This document shows, one piece after another, positions 24,505-35,875 of a DNA stretch of 64,000 nucleotides (the stretch's first letter is position 1; each line of letters starts with the position of its first letter). Below the pieces are notes generated by a model that was not told the origin of the DNA, did no database searches, and worked only from the letters and a program-made list of their open reading frames with translations. Origin of the DNA: Labia minor (lineage: Eukaryota; Arthropoda; Insecta; Dermaptera; Spongiphoridae); contig OY720350.1 in NCBI GenBank assembly GCA_963082975.1, positions 8,327,488-8,391,487 of the forward strand. The letters run 5' to 3'. The translations under genes were made by a program, and so were the position numbers.

Positions 24505-24689
24505 ATTTGGAAATTTTACCTAAAAAATTCTTTTTTTAACAATTATCAATTTATAAATGCAACTGAAATGTAAAACCGTGTGTTTTTAATAACTTAATTT
24601 TAACCTATTGATATTATTATTAGTGTTCAGTTGCATTCATAAATTGAAAATTGTAAAAAAAAACAATTTTTCAGGTAAAATTTCCAAAT
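24505..24689. mobile_element. Foldback MITE of about 185 bp
   Basis: The left arm starts ATTTGGAAATTTTACCT and ends ATTTATAAATGCAACTGAA. The right arm TTCAGTTGCATTCATAAAT to AGGTAAAATTTCCAAAT is its reverse complement with a few differences. The arms are about 63 bp each around a short unpaired centre. No coding sequence is present, and the target duplication is unclear. Confidence 0.75.
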
Positions 24690-25734
24690 ACATACAATGT
24701 GTCAGCGAAAGCTATCAGTACAATCTTTAAATTTAAGAAATTATTGATTGAAGATTACTTAATTATTCACAACACAGTTATATTTTAATCCAGATATTCT
24801 TAATAGTAAAGTAATAATTAAAAAAAAAAAGAAATATGTATATATATATAAGTCCAAAATTTTAATTATCTATTAAATTTTTTATATAAGAAAATAATGT
24901 CTTCAATAATAAAACAGATGAGATATACGAGTATACTAGTATGTTGGTTTAAGCTCAAGTTTAAATAGAGAAAATTACTTGGCTGGTAAAGTTTTAATTA
25001 CATCTTTTCGGTTATGAATTTTCAAACAGGTTTACATGTCCACTTTATTCGTGACAGGATTTAATATATATTAATACAATAGTATTATTATTATAAAATT
25101 ATTATTAAACAAATTTTGGATTTTTTTAAAATCTTAAATTAAAAAAAAAATAGATAAACGGTTGAGTTTTTTTGTTTGTTAAAAATAAGGTCCACTGATA
25201 AACTGTAGTTAAAAGTATTTTTAAAATTCATTACTCAGAAAAAGAAATATAAAAAAAATATGTAAAAATATAAAAGGGAAAGCATCGGACTTAACACAAA
25301 ATTGATAATAACAAAAAATATATAAATACATAAAATTGAAATTTTTAGAATGATTGTTTTTCTTTTAGCAGTAGTTTTTAATAATTAATATTATTTACTC
25401 AATAAGTCATACATACATTATGGCAGTAATTCTTAACCAGTGTGAATTAAATATAAACAAGAAGAGTGCAAATATGATAAAACAAAATACGATCCATGAA
25501 TTAAATTAATCTAACATAAACTTTAATAGAAACAGAGATGAGAGTATTTGATTTAATTCATTATACGTTGTCTTTTGCAATCAATGATTTGAATTCTATT
25601 TTTAGGGATTTTTTTTAGTATTCGTTTGAAATCTCCAAAATAGAATAAAATTAAAGATTTCTTTTTGAAGGTGGATGACTTATTTAAACACTTTTAATAT
25701 ATTTTCAATTAGTCAACTATATATATATATATAT
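24690..25734. other. AT-rich intergenic DNA
   Basis: AT-rich sequence with no gene recognised. Confidence 0.4.
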
Positions 25735-25898
25735 CAGGGGTGGCCAACACGTCGACCGCAAAGGCTTTAAAAGTAGCCCGCGAAGCCAAAGTTGGACAAT
25801 TTGTTATAACTTAAATAAATGTTTGAAATTCTTAATTCTATAATTTAATCTTACAATAATAAATTATTTGTGAAACATACACATAGTGGCCACACCTG
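25735..25898. mobile_element. hAT-like MITE with CAGGGGTGGCCAA ends
   Basis: The left end CAGGGGTGGCCAACACG pairs with the right end GTGGCCACACCTG, and AT-rich sequence (ATATATAT/ATATATAC) flanks both sides. The interior AAGTAGCCCGCGAAGCCAAAG resembles the AAAGTAGCCCCTAAAAGC next to the TIR at 30157-30178 beside the hAT transposase relic. This may therefore be a non-autonomous relative of that element. Confidence 0.7.
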
Positions 25899-26709
25899 AT
25901 ATATACAATCATTTATATTCTGAAATAATTTTATACAAATGAATATATAATTTTAGCGTTTCTGAAAGTGTTCAACCAGAATTTCGTTTACAGAGTCTAA
26001 ATTTTCACTCCGTAATAACAGTTTTTGACAGTTACCCAGGATATTATTTTTAAATTTATTAAAAATTAATTTTACATTTCATGAAACTTATTCAATTTTT
26101 TCTTATTGCTTCATATATAAAAACAATAAAATTATTTCCTTCCTTTTCAAGTAATTTTTATGTTATTTTAAATTATTTATTTTTGAATATAAAATTTGAA
26201 AATAGAATAGAATAGCAGAAATAAATGTTTCAATGTTAAAATACAAAAAAGAAGGAATGATTGGGATGGAAAAGTTGGTTAAATCGATTTATTAATATAA
26301 TTCGTATTAATTTATTTGTCGTATAATACGTAGTATAATTAATTTGTATATAATTTCATTTAACGAAAGGGAAATAATATAATTTATTTTGAAAATAAAG
26401 TCAAAGGCAGTTGAATCTCATCCATTGGGGGTAAGCAAGAGATTGCTATGCTGTCCCCTTCAAGGTCACCGAGAAGCAAAGCATTGGAGGTGGGGGCGAA
26501 ATTTATTAAATATATCAGTAAAAAGTTACAAAATTAAATTTTTATTTTAATCTTTTCTAAAATTTATTAATTTTCATTTAAATTAATAGGAATAAATAAA
26601 TTTACAATTAATTCTTGATTGAGGGATGATTTCGGTGGTGACGCCAATCAACATCTTCAACTGGAAAGGGAATGGGAACTGATTGAGGTAAGAAGAGGTG
26701 GCGGAGGGG
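25899..26709. other. AT-rich DNA with two GC-richer patches
   Basis: Patches at about 26405-26500 and 26620-26709 are GC-richer and purine-rich, for example GAGGTGGGGGCGAAATTT. They show no reading frame I can support. The second leads into repeat G. Confidence 0.35.
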
Positions 26710-26968
26710 GTCAACATGGCGGCAAATCTTTTCAATCTGTCAAAATTCAATAATTAATATTTAATCAACGAAACACCGTAAAATTATATAATATTAGTGA
26801 AAATGAATCTACGTTTCATGATGAATCTATTCGTATAGGTTGTATCTGTTGTTATGAGGCAAGATTTTTGTTGAACTGTAAAAATAAACAAATATTAAAA
26901 TTAATTAAAAATTTCCATTTAATGTTACAAAAAATCAATTTTATTTAGAATCTGGCTAAAATTATGGT
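26710..26968 (+). repeat. Repeat G, copy 1
   Basis: It matches 27640-27907 in the same orientation: CTGTCAAAATTCAATAATTA, then TAAAATTATATAAT, AGTGAAAATGAATCTAC, a diverged middle, and TTCATTTAATGTT to AATCTGGC. The similarity spans about 250 bp. No TIR or coding potential is seen. Confidence 0.7.
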
Positions 26969-27639
26969 CAATGGAATGGTCTTGGTCACAATTTACAAGA
27001 TTAATAACAGTCCTTCCATTTACAATTTTTTTAATAAATGATTGACTAGATATTATAATAAGAAATATTTTCAAAATTAGTGATAGAATCGATTTGAAAT
27101 CTAAAAAAGGATGATTTGAAAAAATAAGATAAAATAAATAAATAAATATTAATGTATATGTATATATATATATATATATATATTAATTTTCTTTTGTATT
27201 TTTATTATCTAAAGAATTAATTATAATTAACATAATACTAATAAAATTAATTAATATTCATAATAATTAATTTAAATAATATTATATTAACATTTATAAT
27301 TATATTATTAAAATTATAAAAATCTAAAGAATAAAATTATAAAAAAATAAACAAATCGAAAGATTTGAACTCAGACAAAATAATTTCTAGTCAAGGCCCA
27401 ATCCGCTGCGACTGTTTATCAACTATTAAAAACATAGAAAAGAAATTCACTTGAAGGCTACGAAAATTCAGCCCATAAGCAATACATGGCAAAGACTTTA
27501 TTCATTAAATATTGATTAAACAAAGAAAAATGATCATGGAAATAGTTATAATACAAGAAATACAAGAATCAAAAATAATCTTGTTTTGAGAGAAGAGATA
27601 TGCAAAGAATAATCATTTAATATAATTAATCAAAAGATT
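26969..27639. other. AT-rich spacer between repeat G copies
   Basis: It contains (AT)n at about 27164-27182 and otherwise nothing recognised. Confidence 0.4.
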
Positions 27640-27907
27640 TGACGTCATTCAAAATGGCAGCCGAAATCACATTGCATCTGTCAAAATTCAATAATTAATA
27701 TTTAATTAAGGAAGCATCATAAAATTATATAATGCTAGTGAAAATGAATCTACATTGAATAACGAGTATTTTGATATGCGTTTTATATATTGTTATCAGA
27801 AAATGTTTATTTCAAGTGTAAACATGATATCAAATAAAAATTAATTATAATTTTCATTTATATTTCACTAAAAATCGATTTCATTGAAAATCTGGCGAAA
27901 ATTCTGT
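27640..27907 (+). repeat. Repeat G, copy 2
   Basis: This is the direct repeat of 26710-26968 about 930 bp downstream. It starts with TGACGTCATTCAAAATGGC, where copy 1 has the diverged GTCAACATGGCGGC. Confidence 0.7.
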
Positions 27908-28140
27908 TGTATCTTTTTACTTTTATTCATTTTTTATGAAATTTTGTTATTAATTTGTATAAACTGAATCCAATTGAATAGAAGTGTTTCTGCTAATTTT
28001 CCAAATCGTTCTATAAATATGAGTTCCAAGTTTTTACTAATATGAAGCGTAGGAGAGGTGGGTCCTCTCAGAGGCACATAAGACATGTCTCATTCGTGAA
28101 TATAGAGGGTTTTGCTAGTTGGAGAATTGACGTAATCTGG

Positions 28141-28235
28141 ATATATTTGAATAAACCCCCCGAAGGGGGGTTTATTCAAATATATATAGGAGACTCTAAA
28201 GAGTCTCCTATAAGAGTCAAGAATTCTTTTTTTTT
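28141..28235 (+). other. Two adjacent perfect hairpins followed by a T-run
   Basis: Hairpin 1 has 21-bp arms at 28141-28161 and 28165-28185 (ending AAACCCCCC / GGGGGGTTT) with loop GAA. Hairpin 2 starts immediately, with arms of about 13 bp (TATAGGAGACTCT / AGAGTCTCCTATA, 28185-28212). A run of nine T follows at about 28227-28235. The layout resembles tandem rho-independent terminators, which is odd in arthropod DNA. No prokaryotic-type gene lies upstream. A 71-codon frame (28042-28257) runs through the hairpins and has no recognisable domain. Confidence 0.8.
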
Positions 28236-28300
28236 GTTTTTAATGAATCTATGCTAGGTATTCTCCTTCATCCAAATAAATTTGATTTTTTGAATGATCA

Positions 28301-28325
28301 GGGGAGGGCGGAGGGGGGAGAGGGG
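28301..28325 (+). other. Potential G-quadruplex
   Basis: Four G-runs (4, 3, 6 and 4) with linkers A, CGGA and AGA fit the G3+N1-7 pattern. It lies in a purine-rich, GC-richer stretch (about 28297-28500). That stretch also contains the inverted motif AACGGGTAA (28362) / TTACCCGT (28489). Confidence 0.6.
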
Positions 28326-28499
28326 AAGAGTAAGAGTAAGAGAATGGATTGAAAGGAGTCAACGGGTAAAGGACATGATTCGCCTCCTATGCAAGAAAGG
28401 ATTCCTGAGCTCACGCGAGGGCAGGGACGCTACTCCCTGAAGTAGAAATCTTTTCTATTGGGATCATAGAGAAGACACTACCCGTTACCCGTCAAAATC

Positions 28500-29040
28500 A
28501 TTCTAATAAGTCTTACTATATATTTTTTTCTATTTTTTCTATTATTATTGATATTTTTAAGAAATAATAATTATTTTCTACTTAAAAATTATGTTATAAT
28601 TGTTTGTCTATTTTTCAATTTTTTTTTGTCTATTAATCTTCTTATTTTATATATTTACAGGTTTTACTTTAGCTTTACCTCTTGATTATCTCAATTATCT
28701 ATTTTATATATTTAAACTTTTAAGATTTTAGGATAGGTAGTATAAACCAACAAATATTTTTTATATTTTTTTTAATTATTACATATACAAATAATAAATA
28801 CATAATTTATAAAAAATAAAATAATGTTTTTATTATATTAATTTACTATTATCATATATATTTAATCTTATTATACTTGCAATATATATACATACGAGTA
28901 TAGTAAGTACCCGGTGCACCAAGCTGCTGCTCGGTACTTTAAAAAAGTGATTCCTTATGAACTAAGAAAATTTAAGATTGAGATTATTATTTATCAAATC
29001 AAATATTTATTTATTACATATATTAAATAGATAATCATAT
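28500..29040. other. AT-rich intergenic DNA
   Basis: Nothing recognised apart from AT tracts. The left end of the following hAT element is not visible. Confidence 0.4.
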
Positions 29041-29049
29041 TCAAGATTC

Positions 29050-29740
29050 AACATTTCAATGAACTGAAAAATTAAACCAATTAAATCAGCAGCTACAGGG
29101 CAAAGGTAAAACAATAATAGATATGATTAGCATTTGAAGTCATTTAAGGAAAAATTAAATATGCTTGCAATGCAACTAAAGCGTCGTGATTTAAAACACT
29201 TTCAAAATTTGGCAGATGAATTTAAATATAATAAGACTGTTGTTGCTTACGACAAATATGCTGATGTTATTGGAATGCTTCTAAATGAATTTGATAGAAG
29301 ATTTCTCAAACTAAGTGAACTTGAAGATATTGCCTGTTTTTTATCTTACCCATTTAATGATATCGACTTTGAAAGTCTTGCTCAGAAACTTCACAATTTT
29401 TTCAAGACTACAAATATGGCAGAATTAGAAGAAGAAATACTAAATATTAAATGCGATATAAATCTAAAATCAATGGTTTCAGATAGCAATTTTTGGAAAC
29501 TAATAAGCAAAGATAAATATCCAAATATTTGGACTCTTGGTTGCTCGTTTCAATTCCTTCTTTGGCTCCACATATTTATGTGAATTCGCATTTTCTTATA
29601 TGAATGCGATCAAAACAAAACCTTGATCGCAAATAACGGATCTACATTTAGTCATGCTTAAGAATTGCAATTGCAGTTCATATGAGCCAAATTTTGAGAA
29701 ACTTGCTGCTCTTATGCAATGCCAGGTTCCATCCAAATAA
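29050..29740 (+). pseudogene. hAT transposase C-terminal relic (GTF2IRD2/ZBED-related type)
   Basis: The longest intact piece is 149 codons (29134-29583), starting KSFKEKLNMLAMQLKRRD and including FDRRFLKLSELEDIACFLSY. This matches the C-terminal half of hAT transposases related to the domesticated vertebrate proteins GTF2IRD2 and FAM200/ZBED. An upstream piece in another frame (29087-29131) reads QQLQGKGKTIIDMIS and should join it directly. Downstream, a one-base shift restores FGSTYLCEFAFSYMNAIKTK, the hAT dimerisation signature; it continues past a stop at 29624 to a terminal stop at 29738. So there are at least two frameshifts and one stop. The BED finger and most of the catalytic domain are missing. 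A hAT-like end lies at 30157-30178. It is a dead element with no sign of host use. Confidence 0.85.
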
Positions 29741-30156
29741 AAATTGTATGCTTAAAATTTATTTTGTTCGTATTTATTTCTTAACATTGTATTTTTTAAA
29801 ACTTTAATAAATATTGTTAGAATTCATAAAATAAAAAATATATCGTCGGCTTAGATTGCAAACCTGCTAACTCATATTCAGCATATTTTGCACAACTTTC
29901 TTAAAACGCATAAATATTTTGCTTGTCACGTGATTTCAATTAAATAAGTGCATAATAGCGGTGTTTCATAGCCAATGTAAGGTGTTTTTCTCTTTCTAAT
30001 AGTGTGAAAATGTAATTTTTGACCAAAAGTGGAGGTTTGCAATTTAAATCAGCGATATTAATGACTTCTTTAATTATCTTCTAAAATTTTAAAATTATTT
30101 GCCCATATCCATAGTCGTCCGCAGACTATATTTTATTCAAAAAGTAGCCCCTAAAA

Positions 30157-30178
30157 GCTAAAAGTTTGGCCACACCTG
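30157..30178 (-). repeat. Right terminal repeat of the hAT relic
   Basis: AAAAGTTTGGCCACACCTG followed by ATATATAT matches the TIR of the MITE at 25735-25898. It lies 440 bp 3' of the transposase stop, a plausible 3'UTR distance. No matching left TIR is found upstream of 29050, so the element is 5'-truncated. Confidence 0.65.
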
Positions 30179-30358
30179 ATATATATAATAATGAACTCTA
30201 GTTTTGCAAATTGTAGAACACAAAGACTTCTCTTGTGCGCCATTTCACTACAGACCAGGGGTGAGTCATTCTTAGGCAATTTTTGAAACCGAGTTTGATA
30301 TGCATGAGCCCAACCGATAACTCTGTATAATTGGAAGGGATTATTTGATTCCCAATAT

Positions 30359-30432
30359 TGACCACTAATGTCGCGCGGTTAAAGTCCTGGTCCGCCGACT
30401 CAAGTTCGAGGGATCGAACCTCGCCGAATGTA
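30359..30432 (+). repeat. tRNA-derived SINE-like repeat, family 2, copy 2
   Basis: GTCGCGCGGTTAAAGTCCTG, CCGCCGACTCAAGTTCG and GAGGGATCGAACCTCGCC align with the minus-strand repeat at 13509-13597. A-box-like and B-box-like segments are about 40 nt apart. A poly-T run follows at about 30446. It is a relic and not a tRNA gene. Confidence 0.6.
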
Positions 30433-31954
30433 CACACAAGCCCGCTTTTTTTAAAGTTTTTTTTAAATTAGTAATATGAATGCGGCAAGAGATGGTGCAA
30501 TGTGCTAAAAACTTTGTTTCAAAAAATAACCTAGAGTGAATCAGTCTGTGCTACAGACTACCAACCGACAAATAATACCAGAACAAACAACAGCACTAAT
30601 GCGCAAATACAATACTAATAATAAATTGTAAACTTTTCTCTATCCATTAATGTTATAACCATGTTTTTATCTTTTGAAGTTGGGAAGAAATAAATGTTTG
30701 AAATCTGCTCTTTCGTTTTGAAAACCATGTATATATATATATTAATATATTGATTTATTATTTTTTTATAATGAGGAATATGTTATGTAGATTAAAATTA
30801 AACTGGAAAAAAAATAATAAAACTTAATAAGAATAAATTTTAATCACTCCTTGAACAAGCTGACTGGTTTCTTTAATTAAATGTAAATGTTTTAATAGGT
30901 ACCTATATGCATTGACCATTGAATTATAATATACGCCAATTGGGTAAAATGGTTTGAGTAATTGTAAGATATTTATTTAATTGTGTCGTATTTTTCAATA
31001 AACAAATTGTTTCAGGAAATGAGCAAATACAGAGGTACAATAATATTGCAAATATTGATTTAGATCAAGTTTAGTGGCCCAGTTTTATTTTTATTCTCAG
31101 CATTTAATCATACATATTATTACTATTATTATTAACATCCGATTATATTTAGACATGCTCAAAGACAAAATTTCGCTACTTTTTTTTTACATAATTTTTA
31201 ATATTTTTATGTAATTTCATTTAGATTGAAGTCGTTCAAATGAGCCAACAACTCATTTGTTCTAATTTTAGTCAAGTACTCGATGAACCGAGATTAGGAG
31301 AATATCAAACAAGTTTAATGAATGTAACGATACAATTTTGTAGAATAGAAATCAAAACAGTTTATTTATTTATTTACTTATTTATTACACATGCATGTTT
31401 TCATGTATAGAAATGATTATTTCATCAATCAATTACATTTTTATGTTTTTTCATTTTACATAACATATTTATTATTATTATTATTATTAACATCATTTTA
31501 AATGATGTGAAATTCAAATATTTTATTTTCTCATTCACATAATATAAATTAAATATTAGGTATATTACACATATTTGATTAAATGAATTAGCGCAGACTA
31601 AATTCATTTTCCATTTAAATTAATTAATTTAAAAGAAATGAATTTTATTTCTAAATATTATAAAACAAAGAACAATAATGTACAAATATTTGATTAATAT
31701 AAGATAAGTATATTGTTTTGAAAATATTTCGCAAGTCTGATCAAGAATATTAATAAATTGACTTTGCAGAATATTATTAATATTCTCTATTTTATAATAA
31801 ATTATCTCCATTTGTATATAATCTCTGTAAATTGTCAACCAATTTATATATTGATTAAGAACAAATGAAGTAAATTAAAGATTATTTTGTTTCAAAGAAC
31901 ATATTAATGAATATAAAATATATAATTTTTATTAGAACATATATATCAATTATT

Positions 31955-31997
<43 letters not shown>

Positions 31998-32018
31998 TAA
32001 TACTACTATTAATAACAG
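30433..32018. other. AT-rich intergenic DNA
   Basis: No supported gene. (TTA)n lies at about 31469-31487 and (AT)n at about 31963-31991. A small 8-bp hairpin (CAAATGAG / CTCATTTG) is at about 31238-31260. Confidence 0.45.
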
Positions 32019-32019
32019 G

Positions 32020-32530
32020 TGATTGCATGTATTTTGATCAGAGACATCTAGTGGTCAAGTTGCGAAGTATCAATGCACACAAACTAACCTTACTATTAAA
32101 TGCCATGGGTTTGGCATTTCTCTACATAAAATAATAGTTTTCCATTTAGTATTATTGAGTATTTCAGTGTATATAGACGCAAATCATGGAATGTTCACAT
32201 TTACGCATTTTCGACATTCATTACCTTTATTGTTTTGTTTGAAGAAATCTGCTGCCAAAGTCCATCAAATAATTTTAGAAACTTATGGTGATGCTACTCC
32301 GTCATTCACCAATTGTCGGTTTTAGTTATAAAGTGATGATTTTGATGTCAGTGTCAAAGAACGACATGGATAACCAAAAAGTTCGAAGACGATGAATTGC
32401 AAGACTTATTGGATGAGAGCCCAGCTCAAACTCTCAAAGAACTTTCAGACTGCTTAGCAGTTGATGAATCAACTGTTTCGAGATGTTTGTGGACAATTTT
32501 CATGCAGTCGGGGTAGCAAATGACCTGTCT
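32020..32530 (+). pseudogene. mariner transposase N-terminal relic
   Basis: From an ATG at 32186, broken frames give SAAKVHQIILETYGDATPS and then KKFEDDELQDLLDESPAQTL. These are followed by KELSDCLAVDESTVSRCLW. The order is the first helix-turn-helix, the linker and the second helix-turn-helix of mariner transposases. Stops interrupt it (for example after NCRF and HG) and at least one frameshift is present. It ends in the second helix-turn-helix, so the whole DDD catalytic domain is missing. It is a different mariner lineage from the 41-kb and 56-kb copies. Confidence 0.8.
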
Positions 32531-34255
32531 TTCAACTTCATGGGTCATGCCCATATATTCAAGATAATAATGACATTAATAAATACTAAGAATTGTTACT
32601 AGATGTAATAAGATTAGATAATAAGAGAATCGAAAGTCCCGCATAGTAAAGTAGCAAATCGCTAAATTTCTTAATAGAAAATAAATTGTTAAAAGTTTTA
32701 ACAAAAAACTAATAACTAACCAAATGATGGAATAATAATGATAATTTATTGTAATTGTGAATGATAAAATGACAATGGAAAGAATAAAGAGATCTGTATT
32801 TGAGAGTTGTGGGAGGTTAATGAATGAATGAATTTTGTGAACCCCAATTGTAAAATTAGCAAAATAGAAAACATAAAAATTATTATTTTTTAATTAATGT
32901 TTTTCTCTTAATATATCATTATATTGAAAACACATTTTTATACTTAATTACAAATTTCTGATGCAACAATATAAATAATTTAATTACTGATGTGTGAAAT
33001 GATAAAATTCATGGAGAATCTTTAACCCAGATAGAGAGAGTACTTAAGAATCCGGTCAGAGATTTAACAACTTTGTAATTAAATCATTTCAATGATTGAA
33101 AAACAAAAAAATTAATTACTTCTGGGAGAGAGAGAGAGATATCTAGCGTGACATGAATGATGAATTAAGTTTGTTTTCTTTTTTTCACTTCAATTCAGAA
33201 GAATAAAATCAATTCCAAACTTTCTGCATTTTACTGATAAAATGATTTAACTATTATTTTTCAAAGGTATGAATTATTACTAAGTATCTGTCGATGAAAT
33301 TATTTTAAATCCTATTTAAATTCTTCTTTTATTTATAAATAAATATTGTCCCCATATATTATAGATTAATGAATTTATTTGTAAAAGAACACAATAGTCT
33401 TTTTAAAAAAAATTCCTACAATAGTATCATACCTATTAAACTTTGATATTATTAAGAAGATATGAAATCACTTTTAATTCAACTATATTTATCAAGAAAA
33501 AACTGAAATTAAATTATAATATACAAAAGAAAGAAATTGAAATCGAATTCATGAATAATAGTAAATATTTGCATCTGCATATCCAGTATACTAACTAATC
33601 TATTGAAAAATATTAGAAGATCACGATCGATGATTTGATGATTACTGCTTTAGAATTAGATATACTAGTATATTATTTAGTAGAATCAATAGGAAGAAGG
33701 ATAGTGATAAATCAGGCATGGAATTTAACAGTAAAAAAAAAATAATCACCTAATAAATTTGTTAATGAAACAAAAGAATAAAATTTAATAAAGTAATTGG
33801 TAATGTTTTTTGGAAACACCAATAATGAGTGATCCCACACCTCTGTTAGAGTTATCAAAAAAAAAAAAAAAAAACAAGTCTGTAAAAACAATGTAAAATG
33901 AAATTATTGAAGCCATTAACGAAGTAAAGCCTCAATTATGTCAAAATGTTATTAAAAATTAAAACAAAAGAGTGAAGCATTATAGTGCAGCAGCAGGATA
34001 GATGTCATTTGTCAAATAAAAAGGTGGGGAGTGGGGGAATTTTAAAAAGAGCATACCTACATATTGTTAAAGTATAGTATTATGGGCCTGAATGGATTCG
34101 GATAGGAATTTATAAATGATAGTAATTTATAGTTAAATAGAGTGTAGCTCACATCTATAAATATTTAAATCTGGATTTTAATCAAGAGCAAATAAAATTA
34201 ATTTAAATTTTAAATAAAAAAGAAATTTTGGTGATTCATTTGTATAAAAAAAAAT
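32531..34255. other. AT-rich intergenic DNA
   Basis: No supported gene. A poly(A) run of 18 lies at about 33857-33874. Confidence 0.45.
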
Positions 34256-34852
34256 GCTGGAGTGTCTCCACTCGACTATCTCGCAATTTGAATTGGATTA
34301 AATAACATAATATATTATATTTAAATTAAATTTAATTAATTATAAATTATAAATAATAAATATTAAACCAGAGCATGTTTGACTCTTTGTTGATGGCACC
34401 ACGTCACGTGTTGGGGCGTGATATTTGCAGTGTTAAAAAATTAATTCTGGTACTTTCAGCGTTTCAATCAAGCTGAAATTCTATATATAGCAGTTTTATA
34501 CAATTTTTAATAATGTGCAAAACTATCAAACATATATATCTTTATTTTTACGGTCCCTTTAGAGGAAAAAAATCAAAACGTTGTAGGTAATGACCCTCTT
34601 CCCTTTAAACTACATTTCTCGAAAGTTGATAGAAAACTACGGATTTTGAATAATGCCCGTATACTAAATTTCATGATTCTAGCTCAAACCGTTTTTGCGT
34701 AATCTTGTCTACATACATACACTCATACACACCGACAGATATTTTTCTCAATCTTAGTGAAAATGATTGAGGAACATTCAAAACGTATAAAAACATAAAA
34801 ATCTCAACATTGAATCGTGATCACAATACTATCTCTGGCGAGATAGTAAAAA
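34256..34852 (+). repeat. Repeat A, copy 5 (full length)
   Basis: It runs from GCTGGAGTGTCTCCACTCG to the 3' hairpin ACTATCTCTGGCGAGATAGT. The E-box block reads CACGTCACGTGTTGGGGCGTG. The CA tract is short and interrupted. Confidence 0.92.
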
Positions 34853-35756
34853 GTGTAAACAAAAATAAAATATTTAATGGATACAAACCTCGAATTTATT
34901 TATAAAATTTGAGAAATTTAAGACTAGTTAATTAAATTAATGTGATATATAAAAAGTAAATCTTACCTAATTCTATATTATAAATGAATAATTGTTTATT
35001 GATTAAAAAAGAAAAAAATAAATAAATTAAAAACAAATTAATGACTTAAGGATATATGAATCTACATTATCAATTATTAAATTGAATTAATTTTGATGTC
35101 TGATTTGATGATTCAACAAATAGTAACAAAAGTTAAAGATTCACAATGAATCGCCAAAATATATAATTTCATAGAGGTAAGTAGTATAGATCGATAGATA
35201 TTTATATACCTATAAATAAAAGAAAATGCAAGTGGTAATTGTTAACCTAAATATTTGGTTAATTGGAGGCAATTGTATACTTTTTGTTCATGATGACATA
35301 GAATGATGAATAACAAACACTAGAAAGATGAGTGTACTGGATGATTAAGCTCAATTGGTCAACCTTCTGGCACTTCATATTATTTTGTGATGAACCAACA
35401 AGCATTCATTTCCTTTTTAAACATATTTAAACTAAATTTTTGAACATCTGTCATTAATGGAAAATTAATAATATTAATAAAGTTTTAAAAGAAATTTTAT
35501 TTTAATTGAAATTTGAAAAGATATATTAATCAAGTACCATATTGAATGGTTCATGAAGAAAAAGTTAATTTTATTTTTAACATTGGCGTGTGTGAGGGCT
35601 CAACACTGGTCCGCGAATATATAATTAATTTACTGATTAAATTAAAATATATTTTAAATAAGAACACAAAAAGAAATGTATGTTTTATGTAATATACTGA
35701 TTGAAACAAAATGGATGAAAACCTTTTACTACTTTCAACCAAATACTATGTACTAA
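34853..35756. other. AT-rich intergenic DNA
   Basis: No gene or repeat recognised. Confidence 0.4.
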
Positions 35757-35875
35757 TCGGGGGTACAGGGGGCGGAGCCCCCGTCTAGGTGTGAAGAACG
35801 CCGAAGGTGCTCTGAGCAGCTAGTCTATTTTATGTGGCAGGATGAGACACGGTACATGCCGGCGGGAATGTGTTA
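35757..35875. other. GC-rich patch with a perfect GC hairpin
   Basis: GGGGGC-GGA-GCCCCC (35768-35782) forms a 6-bp all-GC stem with a 3-nt loop. It sits inside about 120 bp of GC-richer DNA containing GAACGCCGAAGGTGCTCTGA and CATGCCGGCGGGAATGTG. It has no counterpart in the window that I noticed, and its class is unknown. Confidence 0.45.

Noticed and set aside
28141-28235. Bacterial contamination ending in a terminator
   Set aside because: No prokaryotic-type gene lies on either side and the flanking AT-rich DNA is like the rest of the window. It is kept as an anomaly and not called contamination.
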